Origin: Actibacterium sp. 188UL27-1
GTDB taxonomy: Bacteria > Pseudomonadota > Alphaproteobacteria > Rhodobacterales > Rhodobacteraceae
NCBI RefSeq assembly: GCF_016901225.1
Contig: NZ_JAFEUL010000017.1
Location: 36,917 to 100,916, forward strand
Reading direction: 5' to 3'
Length of the DNA stretch: 64,000 nt
The notes beneath the pieces were generated by a model, which saw nothing but the letters and a program-made list of their open reading frames with translations, was not told the DNA's origin and searched no databases. Shown here in pieces: positions 26,254 through 34,116 of this stretch. Position 1 is the stretch's first letter. Each line of letters starts with the position of its first letter. The translations under genes were made by a program, and so were the position numbers.

Positions 26254-27255
26254 GTGCTGAAACGTCTCCTGACCACTCTCGCCTTCACCGCCGCGGCCAC
26301 GACCAGCCTGGCCGAAACCAAACTCCCCTTCGCATTGGATTGGAAATTCGAAGGCCCAGCCGCCGCCTATTTCGCCGCTATCGACAATGGTCACTTCACC
26401 GAAGCCGGTCTGGATGTGGAAATCAGCGCCGGCCAGGGCTCGCTGGACGCCATCCCAAAGGTCGCCACTGGTGCCTTCCCTGTGGGCTTTGCCGACATCA
26501 ATTCCCTGATCAAATTCCTGGACCAGAACCCCGGCGCGCCCGTCACCGCCGTCATGATGGTCTATGACAAACCACCCTTCGCCGTCGTGGGCCGCAAATC
26601 CCAGGGCGTCGAAGCGCCCGCCGATCTGGAAGGCAAAATCCTCGGTGCCCCACCCCCCGATGGCGCCTGGGCGCAATTCCCGGCCTTCGCCAACGCCGCC
26701 GGGATCGACGCCAGCAAAATCACGGTAGAGCCCGTGGGCTTCCCCACCCGCGAACCGATGCTGGCCGAAGGTAAGGTCGACGCCGTCACCGGCTTTTCCT
26801 TTTCCAGCTATCTCAACCTCGTCCGTCTCGGCGTGCCAGAGGATGACATCTCGACCATCCTCATGGCCGATCATGGTCTGGCGCTCTACGGCAATGCGGT
26901 GATCGTGAATACCGAATTTGCCTCAGCCAATTCCGACCTGATCAAGGGCTTTCTGGCAGCCATCGCCAAAGGTTGGAGGGATGTGATTGCCGACCCCGCT
27001 ATGGGAGCCAAGGCCGTCGCCGCTCGCAACCCCGCCGCAGATGTGGCCCTCGAACAGCGCCGCCTGGAACTGGCCATCGCGGCCAATGTCATTACCGATT
27101 ACACCACCGCAAATGGTATGGGCGGCATTGACCCCGACCGCATGACCAAAGCGCTGGAACAAATCGCCGAGAATTACGAGTTCCAGACCACACCTGACGC
27201 AGCCCTCTATTTCGATGCCAGCTACCTGCCAGATGGCAATTTTCCACTGAACTGA
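26254..27255 (+). CDS. ABC transporter substrate-binding protein, NMT1/THI5-like
   Basis: A 333-residue periplasmic binding protein. It starts at GTG (preceded by AAAAGG) with a signal peptide MLKRLLTTLAFTAAATTSLA-ETK. The NMT1-like features are LPFALDWKFEGPAAAYFAAIDNGHFTEAGLDVEI, then GFADINSLIKF and EPMLAEGKVDAVTGFSF. Proteins of this class deliver pyrimidine precursors of thiamine, riboflavin, or alkylsulfonates and similar compounds; the actual ligand is unknown. It heads the transporter operon, and a strong hairpin separates it from the ATPase gene. I see no TPP riboswitch upstream. Confidence 0.9.
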   Translation: MLKRLLTTLAFTAAATTSLAETKLPFALDWKFEGPAAAYFAAIDNGHFTEAGLDVEISAGQGSLDAIPKVATGAFPVGFADINSLIKFLDQNPGAPVTAVMMVYDKPPFAVVGRKSQGVEAPADLEGKILGAPPPDGAWAQFPAFANAAGIDASKITVEPVGFPTREPMLAEGKVDAVTGFSFSSYLNLVRLGVPEDDISTILMADHGLALYGNAVIVNTEFASANSDLIKGFLAAIAKGWRDVIADPAMGAKAVAARNPAADVALEQRRLELAIAANVITDYTTANGMGGIDPDRMTKALEQIAENYEFQTTPDAALYFDASYLPDGNFPLN

Positions 27256-27263
27256 CCGTTGCA

Positions 27264-27287
27264 GGCGCGCGCATCGCTGCGCGCGCC
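27264..27287. promoter_or_regulatory. Intercistronic hairpin after the binding-protein gene
   Basis: Perfect 10-bp arms GGCGCGCGCA/TGCGCGCGCC with a 4-base loop (tcgc) starting 8 bases after the SBP stop. With no U-tract it is more likely an mRNA stabiliser or partial attenuator that raises SBP levels over the membrane subunits (inference from other ABC operons). Confidence 0.6.
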
Positions 27288-27300
27288 ATGCTGCACGGCG

Positions 27301-27319
27301 GTATGTATGGAATACATAC
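27301..27319. promoter_or_regulatory. Palindrome GTATGTAT-gga-ATACATAC before the ATPase gene
   Basis: Perfect 8-bp arms with a 3-base spacer, AT-rich in a GC-rich setting, 40 bases upstream of the ATPase start. It could be an operator or a second small hairpin. No regulator can be named. Confidence 0.45.
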
Positions 27320-27359
27320 GCTATGTGCATGCGTTCTGTATCCCCAAATTCAGGCCCCA

Positions 27360-28166
27360 ATGACCGACACGCCCCTGATCGAGATCCGCGACGTCTCGCA
27401 TACCTTCCACACCGAAAGCGGTCCGCTGCCAGTGCTCGACAACCTGTCGCTATCGGTCGCGGATGGCGGGTTCTGTGCCGTCGTCGGACCCTCGGGATGC
27501 GGTAAATCCACCCTCACCCGACTGGTCGCGGGGCTGATGAAACCGGATACAGGTTCGGTCTGGCTCCATGGCGAACAGGTCCGCTCGCCTCGCGCGACCG
27601 TGGGCATGGCCTTCCAGAACCCGGTGCTGCTCGAATGGCGTTCGATCCTGCGTAATGTTCTGCTTCCATTGGAAATTGTCCCAACGAAACTCACCCGCAA
27701 ACAACAGGAAGACCGTGCGCGCCACCTGCTCACCCTCGTCGGCCTCGACGGTTTTGAGGATAAGAAACCATCCGAGTTATCAGGCGGCATGCGCCAGCGC
27801 GCCTCCCTCTGCCGCGCCTTGATCCACCAACCCGAGGTTTTGATCCTGGATGAACCCTTCGGCGCACTGGATGCCTTCACCCGCGAAGATCTGTGGCAGA
27901 CGATGCACCAGGTGAAAGCCCAGGAACCCTTTACCAGCCTTTTGATCACCCATGACCTACGGGAGGCGATTTTCCTTGCAGATCAAGTTGTTGTTCTCTC
28001 CGGCCGCCCCGCCACATCGCAATACGTCATGAACGTCCCCAGCACCGGCCCCCGCGATCTTGAGGCGCTCTATACGCCCGATGCCGCCGACCGCCTCGCC
28101 ATCCTCCGCCACCAGATCCAGGTCGCCCAAGGCCGCAAACCCGCCCGCCGGGAGGCCGCGCAATGA
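27360..28166 (+). CDS. ABC transporter ATP-binding protein (NitT/TauT class)
   Basis: A 268-residue ATPase. Walker A is GPSGCGKST, the signature LSGGMRQRASLCRAL, Walker B VLILDEPFGALD, and the H-loop LLITHDLREA. This pattern is that of the SsuB/TauB/ThiZ class and fits the NMT1 binding protein. I start at ATG 27360 (MTDTPLIEIRDVSHTF); the open frame begins earlier, but the upstream part contains the palindromes. It overlaps the permease gene by 4 bases. Confidence 0.92.
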   Translation: MTDTPLIEIRDVSHTFHTESGPLPVLDNLSLSVADGGFCAVVGPSGCGKSTLTRLVAGLMKPDTGSVWLHGEQVRSPRATVGMAFQNPVLLEWRSILRNVLLPLEIVPTKLTRKQQEDRARHLLTLVGLDGFEDKKPSELSGGMRQRASLCRALIHQPEVLILDEPFGALDAFTREDLWQTMHQVKAQEPFTSLLITHDLREAIFLADQVVVLSGRPATSQYVMNVPSTGPRDLEALYTPDAADRLAILRHQIQVAQGRKPARREAAQ

Positions 28167-28924
28167 GCCTGCAAAAGATTGGTGTCCCGCTTGCGGCAAT
28201 CGTTATCTTTCTGATTTTGTGGGAGCTTCTGGTCTGGGCCAATGGCTGGCCCAATTACAAGATGGCCTCTCCGTCCGATCTTGGCCCGGCCTTCACCCGC
28301 TATTGGGAACTGTTCTTCATCTATGGCTGGCAGACGCTCTGGCGCACCGTGGCGGGCCTGCTACTGGCCATCATATTTGGCACCGGCCTTGGCATGACTA
28401 TGGGCTTCAGCCGCACCCTGCGCGATGGCCTCTACCCCCTTTTGGTCGGCTTCAACGCCATTCCCAAAGCCACCGTCGTCCCCATCATCGCGCTGATGTT
28501 CGTGGGCGCCCATGACTTCAATACCGTGTTGATTGCATTCATGATTTCGTTCTTTCCGATCGCGGTTTCGGTCTCCATCGGCCTTTCGACGCTGGAGCCT
28601 GAATACCGCGACATCCTCCGCTCGCTCGGTGCCTCGAACCTCACGATTTTCTGGAAAATCGCCCTGCCCAAAACCCTGCCCGAATTCTTTGGCGCCCTGA
28701 AGATCGCGGTCACACTTGCCTTCATCGGCACAAACTTGATGGAGATCGTCAGCCCCCATGGTCGTGGTTTGGGCGCGCTGTTTGACAGCGGCAAGACCAA
28801 TTCCGACTATCCGCTGATGTTTGCAGTCCTCATCGCATTGGCCGTTCTGGGCATTATTCTGTACTATATTGTTGTCGTGCTTGAGAAAATCTTTGCCGGC
28901 TGGGCTGAACGCAGCCCAAGTTGA
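28163..28924 (+). CDS. ABC transporter permease (NitT/TauT class)
   Basis: A 253-residue inner-membrane protein with about six helices, beginning with a hydrophobic segment VPLAAIVIFLILWELLVWANGW. The EAA-loop region SLGASNLTIFWKIALPKTLPEFFGALKIA is clear. It forms the channel for the substrate captured by the NMT1-type SBP at 26254. Translation is coupled to the ATPase gene by a 4-base overlap. It ends the operon; the next gene appears to have its own start and function. Confidence 0.92.
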   Translation: MSLQKIGVPLAAIVIFLILWELLVWANGWPNYKMASPSDLGPAFTRYWELFFIYGWQTLWRTVAGLLLAIIFGTGLGMTMGFSRTLRDGLYPLLVGFNAIPKATVVPIIALMFVGAHDFNTVLIAFMISFFPIAVSVSIGLSTLEPEYRDILRSLGASNLTIFWKIALPKTLPEFFGALKIAVTLAFIGTNLMEIVSPHGRGLGALFDSGKTNSDYPLMFAVLIALAVLGIILYYIVVVLEKIFAGWAERSPS

Positions 28925-29010
28925 CGCACCCACATGGCGTTCCCCGCCCCCTTGTGCGAGAGTTCATCCGCCGACGCAGTCCTGAGCTAACGAGTGCTGG
29001 AGTAAAGAAT

Positions 29011-29751
29011 TTGCAAATCCGTCTTTGCGGCCTGTTCACTGCGATGTGTCTCTTTCCGCTGACTGTTGCCACTGTCGAGGCCCGGTTTGCGCCAAAGGCA
29101 ATGCACGATCGCGCCGCTTATCATCCCGGTTTCACAATGCAACCCCCTGATTTTTTGCACAATATCAATGAAGGTGGTGAAGAGAAACCTGACGATAAGG
29201 GTGATGATTCAGCCCCTGACCCAGCCCCCAGCGCCAGCGCCGATAGCCAAGGTGACGACGGCGGAGCGTCTCGATCCCGCGGTGGTCAGCCTTTGTCCCA
29301 GACGCGTACGCGGCGGATCATCACCCTGTTGGACGACGCGTCCGAGACCTGCAAACGCGCCCCCGACACCTATCAACTGGATTGCATACGCGCAGAATAT
29401 GAACGGATTGCCCGCAAGCTGCCGAAACGCGGCGACTACGCCCCGGTTCAAAGGGCGATCAACAGGGCCGCACAGGCGCTTGATCAGCTGTCACGGGCCA
29501 ATCTTGACGACACAGAACCACCAGCAACGGTGCGATTGACAGCGCCGTCCCCCACCGGACGCACACGGTCTGCCAGCTTTCGGGCGATTAAACCCGCGGC
29601 CGTCGCCACCACCAACGCCGCAGCCGCGCGTATCATCGGCCAAGCACAAACCGTTTTACTGCGATCCACGTCCAACTCCAAACGACGGCAGGCGCATTTT
29701 CAGGATGTGGCCAACGCGTTGGAAAACGGAAAACTTTTGCTGCGGAGCTGA
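29011..29751 (+). CDS. Exported protein of unknown function
   Basis: I do not recognise a family. A TTG at 29011 has GGAG 8 bases upstream and gives a signal peptide (QIRLCGLFTAMCLFPLTVATVEA-R); the open frame reaches back to 28921 without such a signal. The mature 220 or so residues start with an acidic, disordered segment (Asp/Glu/Pro/Ser-rich, about residues 45-85). A helical region with two nearby cysteines (ETCKRAPDTYQLDC) follows and could form a disulfide. The C-terminal third is basic, Ala/Ser/Arg-rich and helical. It is probably periplasmic. It is convergent with the AAA+ ATPase gene, 32 bases away. Confidence 0.65.
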   Translation: MQIRLCGLFTAMCLFPLTVATVEARFAPKAMHDRAAYHPGFTMQPPDFLHNINEGGEEKPDDKGDDSAPDPAPSASADSQGDDGGASRSRGGQPLSQTRTRRIITLLDDASETCKRAPDTYQLDCIRAEYERIARKLPKRGDYAPVQRAINRAAQALDQLSRANLDDTEPPATVRLTAPSPTGRTRSASFRAIKPAAVATTNAAAARIIGQAQTVLLRSTSNSKRRQAHFQDVANALENGKLLLRS

Positions 29752-29783
29752 CACGCAGTTCCGACATGCAGATCCTTGGCAAT

Positions 29784-30911
29784 TCAGGAAATATGGGCCA
29801 GCAGCCATTCCCGTAAATCCTGATCCTCCAAAGCATATACACCCCGCGACGGGCGCCAGATCAGGCTTTTGTCGCGCAGGTCATCAAGCGCATTCTGGAT
29901 TTGCGACTGCCCTACATCATGGTCAGTCATGCGTTTCACCGCCGCATAGGTGACCGGTGTGAACGGCGCAAAGTCGCTGCCCCGGTCGATCAGCACGCGA
30001 AGAACGGCACGCTGCACATCGGTCAGTCGTCCGAAATCGCTTTCATGCTGTTGCCAGACCAGCGCCCGCAAGGCATCGGCGCGGTCACGGATCGTCTGGC
30101 GCAAACCGGCACTTCCGGCGGTGCCCAATGCGTGATCCCGGATGACCTGGGTCAGCTTTTCGGGCCGGTATCCCAGCAACTTGAATGCGGCCTCCACATC
30201 GTCGCGGTCCAACTTGTTATCATCCGCCAGCTTTGGGTTGATATGGTCCACCAAGGCATCCACATAGCTCCGGTCGAGCCGTGGAAAATCTGCAACTTGC
30301 GCGCCAAAGAACGGCGCCTTGCTGGTCAGCGTCAGCCCGGCCAGCTTGTCCCGATGGGACCCCGTGAACACCAGATAAAGCCGTGTGCTGTCAGGCGTTT
30401 GGTTCATGGCGTCGCGGGCCGCTTTCAAGGCGAACATCGCATGCATCCCAGTGGGGGATGACAGGGCATGTTGCGCCTCATCGACGATGAAAACCACATC
30501 CGCGGCGGCCCGTTTTCCGATCTCTGCCAGAGCATCGGCCAAGGTGGCTGACCGCGCGCCATCCGCCTGTTTCAGGTCAATGCGGAACCCGGCAACGGTC
30601 AGCGTCTTGAACGGTAAGGCCCCGAGCAACCTGGTGCGGCGATCACCGAGGGCGTCAAGCTCCTGGGCTAAAACATTCGCGATCAACTCCCCAGGATCCG
30701 CTTGTGGATCTGCCCACAGATCCACATAAATGGGGTACAGGCCGCGGTCCCGCAGATGGGGCATCAGATCGCCGCGCAGGAAACTGCTTTTACCGGTGCG
30801 CCGGGGTGCAGCAAGAAACAGGCCAGCAGGCGTGCCCATGATGGGATCAGGGGACAGCCGGTCCGCCATGGTTTGCGCCAATGCATCGCGCGGGGCATAG
30901 AAAATATCCAT
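29784..30911 (-). CDS. Orphan AAA+/STAND-like ATPase with C-terminal winged helix
   Basis: A 375-residue protein of the AAA_16/ORC-Cdc6-like group. Walker A is APRRTGKSS (35-43) and Walker B VVFIVDEAQ (139-147). Sensor-like residues follow in YLVFTGSHRDKL. After a helical lid, the last 80 or so residues (VQRAVLRVLIDRGSDFAPF and onward) look like a winged-helix domain, which suggests DNA or protein binding. Related ATPases occur as solitary genes in Rhodobacterales; the role is unknown. No recognisable partner (transposase, helicase, peptidase) is adjacent. The upstream region is full of palindromes and leads to the SRP RNA gene on the other strand. Confidence 0.8.
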   Translation of the reverse strand: MDIFYAPRDALAQTMADRLSPDPIMGTPAGLFLAAPRRTGKSSFLRGDLMPHLRDRGLYPIYVDLWADPQADPGELIANVLAQELDALGDRRTRLLGALPFKTLTVAGFRIDLKQADGARSATLADALAEIGKRAAADVVFIVDEAQHALSSPTGMHAMFALKAARDAMNQTPDSTRLYLVFTGSHRDKLAGLTLTSKAPFFGAQVADFPRLDRSYVDALVDHINPKLADDNKLDRDDVEAAFKLLGYRPEKLTQVIRDHALGTAGSAGLRQTIRDRADALRALVWQQHESDFGRLTDVQRAVLRVLIDRGSDFAPFTPVTYAAVKRMTDHDVGQSQIQNALDDLRDKSLIWRPSRGVYALEDQDLREWLLAHIS

Positions 30912-30920
30912 TATCCCAAA

Positions 30921-30938
30921 TTATTGCAGCTGCGATAA
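30921..30938. promoter_or_regulatory. Near-perfect palindrome upstream of the AAA+ ATPase
   Basis: TTATTGCAGCTGCGATAA is symmetrical except for one base pair and is flanked by two copies of AAATTATT (30919-30926 and 30936-30943). It lies 10 bases before the ATPase start codon, where a repressor (possibly the winged-helix protein itself) could bind. This is an inference. Confidence 0.4.
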
Positions 30939-30967
30939 ATTATTCAAGGCAAAATAATTGAAGGTAA

Positions 30968-31013
30968 ATCCCATATCTGGGATCTTGCAAATCCGATATC
31001 GAGTCTTTAAATG
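30968..31013 (+). promoter_or_regulatory. Promoter of the SRP RNA gene, with an overlapping palindrome
   Basis: A -35-like TTGCAA (30985-30990), a 17-base spacer and a -10-like TAAATG (31008-31013) place the start near 31018-31020, exactly where the SRP RNA begins. A perfect palindrome ATCCCA-tatc-TGGGAT (30968-30983) abuts the -35. Confidence 0.55.
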
Positions 31014-31017
31014 AGGT

Positions 31018-31117
31018 CAGGAGAGGTTGGCGCGGGCGAGCACCTCGCCAACCCGGTCAGGTCCGGAAGGAAGCAGCCGTAACGAGCCCCGCTTGGGTCG
31101 TTGTCCAGCCTCTCACC
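31018..31117 (+). ncRNA. ffs: Signal recognition particle RNA, small (4.5S) type
   Basis: The conserved domain IV hairpin is unmistakable: GGTCAGGTCCGGAAGGAAGC followed by AGCCGTAACGA, with the GGAA tetraloop and the asymmetric internal loop that binds Ffh. The outer stem pairs GAGAGG (31021-31026) with CCTCTC (about 31110-31115). The RNA targets ribosomes making membrane proteins to FtsY and SecYEG. The ends are estimated from pairing. Confidence 0.93.
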
Positions 31118-31282
31118 TATTCTCTTTGCCATACGTAGTCCGGTAGTCGTCGTCGATTTGACAATCACCGCACGCGACCTTGCAAAAAACTGCAAATCTA
31201 ACCCGCACAATACGGTTAGGATCAAAGCGGCCCACCCAAAACCTGTCTAACTGCTTCCCGAAAATAACCCGGGAGGTTCTCC

Positions 31283-32095
31283 ATGTTTGATCCGGATCAC
31301 ACGCTGCGCGATACCAAACAGACCGAAACGAATACGATACCGGTCATTTCGGTACGACATCTCAACCTGTGGTATGGTGACAAACAGGCGCTGAAAGACG
31401 TGTCGTTCGACGTCCGACCCCGCGAAATCCTAGCCTTGATCGGGCCGTCGGGATGCGGCAAGACAACTGCACTGAAATGTCTGAACCGTATGCATGACGA
31501 CACACGCGGTGCCCGGATCACCGGGCAGATCATGATGGATGGGGTCGATATCAACGGGCGCGGAATCGATCCACCGATCCATCGCCGCCGGTTTGGCTGG
31601 GTGGCGCAAAAGCCAAACCCCTTTGTCGGCAGCGTCTATGGAAACACAGCATACGGCGCGCGCATCCGCGGCATCGTCCAAGGCAAGACAGCGATGGATG
31701 CGCATGTGGAAAACTGCCTGCGCCGCGCGGAATTATGGAATGAGGTGAAAGACATATTACACACAAAAAGTGGGACAGATCTGTCCGGCGGGCAGCAGCA
31801 ACGACTTTGCATTGCGCGCGCCTTATCGACCGAACCGGATGTCCTTTTGATGGATGAGCCGACGGGCTCGATCGATCCGATCGCCACCGCACATGTCGAA
31901 GACCTGATGCTAGACCTGGCGCGGGACCATACCGTGATCGTCATCACCCATTCGATGATGCAGGCCAGGCGCATCGCCGACCGGGTGGCCTACTTCCACC
32001 TGGGAGAGTTGCTGGAAGTTGGGCCTACGGAACAGATTTTTAAGGCCGCTAAAACAAGCCAGACGCAACAGTTCATCGCGGGGCGCACGGGGTAA
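31283..32095 (+). CDS. PstB-like ABC transporter ATP-binding protein, orphan
   Basis: A 270-residue ATPase of the PstB class. It has Walker A GPSGCGKTT, the PstB-specific CLNRMHDDTRGARITG and the QKPNPFVGSVYGNTAYGARI region, the signature LSGGQQQRLCIARAL, Walker B VLLMDEPTGSIDPIATAHVE and the H-loop VITHSMMQA. PstB normally energises phosphate import with PstSCA, but none of those genes nor phoU is nearby. The SIDPIAT stretch also departs slightly from the usual ALDPIAT. It may be a second, stand-alone PstB paralogue or may serve a different permease. The start is preceded by GGGAGG. I found no clear Pho box. Confidence 0.87.
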   Translation: MFDPDHTLRDTKQTETNTIPVISVRHLNLWYGDKQALKDVSFDVRPREILALIGPSGCGKTTALKCLNRMHDDTRGARITGQIMMDGVDINGRGIDPPIHRRRFGWVAQKPNPFVGSVYGNTAYGARIRGIVQGKTAMDAHVENCLRRAELWNEVKDILHTKSGTDLSGGQQQRLCIARALSTEPDVLLMDEPTGSIDPIATAHVEDLMLDLARDHTVIVITHSMMQARRIADRVAYFHLGELLEVGPTEQIFKAAKTSQTQQFIAGRTG

Positions 32096-32117
32096 AACCC
32101 CGCGCAGCAAACCGTCA

Positions 32118-32132
32118 TTAACCGTCCATTAA
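32118..32132. promoter_or_regulatory. Putative CtrA-type binding site TTAA-N7-TTAA
   Basis: TTAA (32118-32121), seven bases, TTAA (32129-32132), matching the alphaproteobacterial CtrA consensus; a second TTAAGTTAAC lies about 20 bases on. No gene starts immediately downstream on either strand, so it would drive a non-coding transcript or be fortuitous. Confidence 0.35.
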
Positions 32133-32312
32133 TCCTGCACTTACAAAGAGTTAAGTTAACCTTACATAAGGATATTTGAGCGGGAATTTGCCAGTTTCAG
32201 TAGTATACCCGACCTGACGCTGACGTCATTCAGACTTTGATAACCACGACCGGCGACCTTGTCCGTGCAACCAATTGAGGAGGCAGCCACCACTCACAGT
32301 GTTCTCTCTCAA

Positions 32313-32354
32313 CGGGCGTCCTGTCCGACCGGCTCACACTGGACAGGACGCCCG
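32313..32354. terminator. Strong hairpin after the PfkB kinase gene
   Basis: Perfect 14-bp arms CGGGCGTCCTGTCC (32313-32326) and GGACAGGACGCCCG (32341-32354) with a 14-base loop. It starts 20 bases past the kinase stop codon (minus strand) and would also end any plus-strand transcript arriving from 32100-32300. The rest of 32096-32312 is AT-rich and non-coding. Confidence 0.7.
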
Positions 32355-32374
32355 GCTTTCACTGTACCCGTGAG

Positions 32375-33364
32375 CTACATCAGCCCTGCATTGGCAAAGA
32401 GCGCCTTGAGGTCGGCCTCGGGTCGCGGGCCGATATGGCCGATCACCTCTGCCGCAGCGACACATCCCATCCGACCGCATGACGCCATGTCGCGCCCATG
32501 GGAAAAGCCATAAAGGAACCCAGCCGCAAACTGATCACCGGCCCCGGTGGCATCAACGGGCGTCACCCGGTGCACCGGGACAGTCATGCGGTCCCCGTCC
32601 GACAGCAGGATGACATCGTCACCCGACCGCGTGCAGACCACCGTCTGGCAGACGGCAGAGGCCTGTTTTAGCGCATCATCCAGATCGTCGGTTTCATACA
32701 TCGACAGCCATTCCGCCTCGTTCCCGATGACGTAATCCATGACATCCGTGACCAAGCGCCGGAAATCGGCTCGGTGCCTGTCGACGCAAAACGGGTCGCT
32801 CAACGTGATCCCAGCACGCCCGCCGGATTGCTTGCAAAGGTTCGATGCCGTCTCGAACGCAGCCTTCCCCTTGTCCTTGTCGAACAGATACCCTTCGAGG
32901 AAGACGATGTCGGTATCGCCTGCCACCTCACTCGGTACATCATCGGGGCTGACATCCGACGAGATCCCCAGATAGGTGTTCATCGACCGCTCCCCATCGG
33001 GGGAGACAAAGATCATGCTCCGCGATGTCGGCAGATCAGCGCCCGCAACCGGCGGGTTCACAAAGGCGGTGCCGTCCGCCTCCATGCTTTCGGCGTAGAA
33101 CTTGCCCAACGCATCGTCGCGGACCCGACCAATGAAACCGGTGCGTAGGCCCAGATTGCCCAGGCCCGCCAGGGTATTGGCCACAGATCCGCCGGGAAGC
33201 TGGCTGCGGCTCTCCATGGCTGCATACAGCGTTTCGGCACGATCCCGTTCGACCAGTTGCATGATGCCCTTCTCGATCCCCATCAAATCCAGAAAGCTGT
33301 CATCGGAGGGGCTGATCACATCGACAACGGCATTGCCGATCCCAACGACCTGAAACTTTTTCAT
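32375..33364 (-). CDS. PfkB-family carbohydrate kinase, adenosine kinase-like
   Basis: A 329-residue ribokinase-fold enzyme. The N-terminal motif is VVGIGNAVVDVI, the substrate-binding GGSVANTLAGLGNLG, and the catalytic/anion-hole motif DATGAGDQFAAGFLYG near the C-terminus contains the general base Asp. The pattern is closest to bacterial adenosine kinase/ribokinase-like proteins, and phosphorylation of adenosine or a related nucleoside is probable. It overlaps the nth stop codon by 4 bases, and translation is likely coupled to nth. Confidence 0.9.
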   Translation of the reverse strand: MKKFQVVGIGNAVVDVISPSDDSFLDLMGIEKGIMQLVERDRAETLYAAMESRSQLPGGSVANTLAGLGNLGLRTGFIGRVRDDALGKFYAESMEADGTAFVNPPVAGADLPTSRSMIFVSPDGERSMNTYLGISSDVSPDDVPSEVAGDTDIVFLEGYLFDKDKGKAAFETASNLCKQSGGRAGITLSDPFCVDRHRADFRRLVTDVMDYVIGNEAEWLSMYETDDLDDALKQASAVCQTVVCTRSGDDVILLSDGDRMTVPVHRVTPVDATGAGDQFAAGFLYGFSHGRDMASCGRMGCVAAAEVIGHIGPRPEADLKALFANAGLM

Positions 33365-34005
33365 AGGGTCTTTTCCTCAAATGCGCACAGATCTCGGATC
33401 AGGCAGGTGGAACACATCGGTTTGCGGGCCTTGCAATGGTAGCGGCCATGCAGGATCAACCAGTGATGGGCGTGGTGTTGGAAATCAGCCGGAATGTGAT
33501 CTTCAATGGCGCGCTCAACCGCGACCACATCCTTGCCGATGGCAATCCCGGTTCGGTTGCCAACGCGGAAGATATGCGTATCGACCGCCTGGGTCGGCAT
33601 GCCCCACCACATATTTAGCACAACATTGGCCGTCTTGCGTCCGACTCCCGGCAGGCTTTCGAGCGCCGCACGGGAATTAGGGACCTCGCCACCGTAATTC
33701 TCAACCAGAATGCGGCTCAGCTTGATGACGTTCTTGGCCTTGTTGCGGTACAGGCCGATGGTTTTGATATGACCGATCAAGGCCTCTTCGCCCAGATCCA
33801 GCATCTTTTGCGGAGTATCGGCAATCGCAAACAGGGCGCGGGTGGCTTTATTGACGCCTTTGTCCGTCGCCTGCGCCGACAACGCCACAGCCACGACAAG
33901 CGTGTAGGCATTCACATGTTCCAGCTCGCCCTGGGGTTCGGCATCCGCGGTCTGGAACCGGGTAAAAATCTCCCGCAGGGTCCCGTATGGCAATTGCTTT
34001 GGCAT
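33361..34005 (-). CDS. nth: Endonuclease III (DNA glycosylase/AP lyase)
   Basis: A base-excision repair enzyme that removes oxidised pyrimidines. The 214-residue protein contains the helix-hairpin-helix LPGVGRKTANVVL with the catalytic Lys, the following VDTHIFRVGNRTG with the essential Asp, and the C-terminal [4Fe-4S] motif CKARKPMCSTCLIRDLC (C-x6-C-x2-C-x5-C). I start at ATG 34005 (MPKQLPYGTLREIF), matching the family; a TTG start 12 codons upstream is less likely. It is divergent from the Ada-like gene and upstream of the PfkB kinase. Confidence 0.95.
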   Translation of the reverse strand: MPKQLPYGTLREIFTRFQTADAEPQGELEHVNAYTLVVAVALSAQATDKGVNKATRALFAIADTPQKMLDLGEEALIGHIKTIGLYRNKAKNVIKLSRILVENYGGEVPNSRAALESLPGVGRKTANVVLNMWWGMPTQAVDTHIFRVGNRTGIAIGKDVVAVERAIEDHIPADFQHHAHHWLILHGRYHCKARKPMCSTCLIRDLCAFEEKTL

Positions 34006-34116
34006 CTGGCGCGGTATGACCTTTGACGCCTCAACGGGCAAGCCCGGATTTCAGCACGAACCGGGTCGCAACAGCCGAGTACACCGCATAGGTTGGACGG
34101 CGAAGGGAGAGCCCCC

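Noticed and set aside
31118..31282. Pho box upstream of the PstB-like gene
   Set aside because: An isolated CTGTC is present, but no second repeat at the 11-base period needed for a PhoB site.
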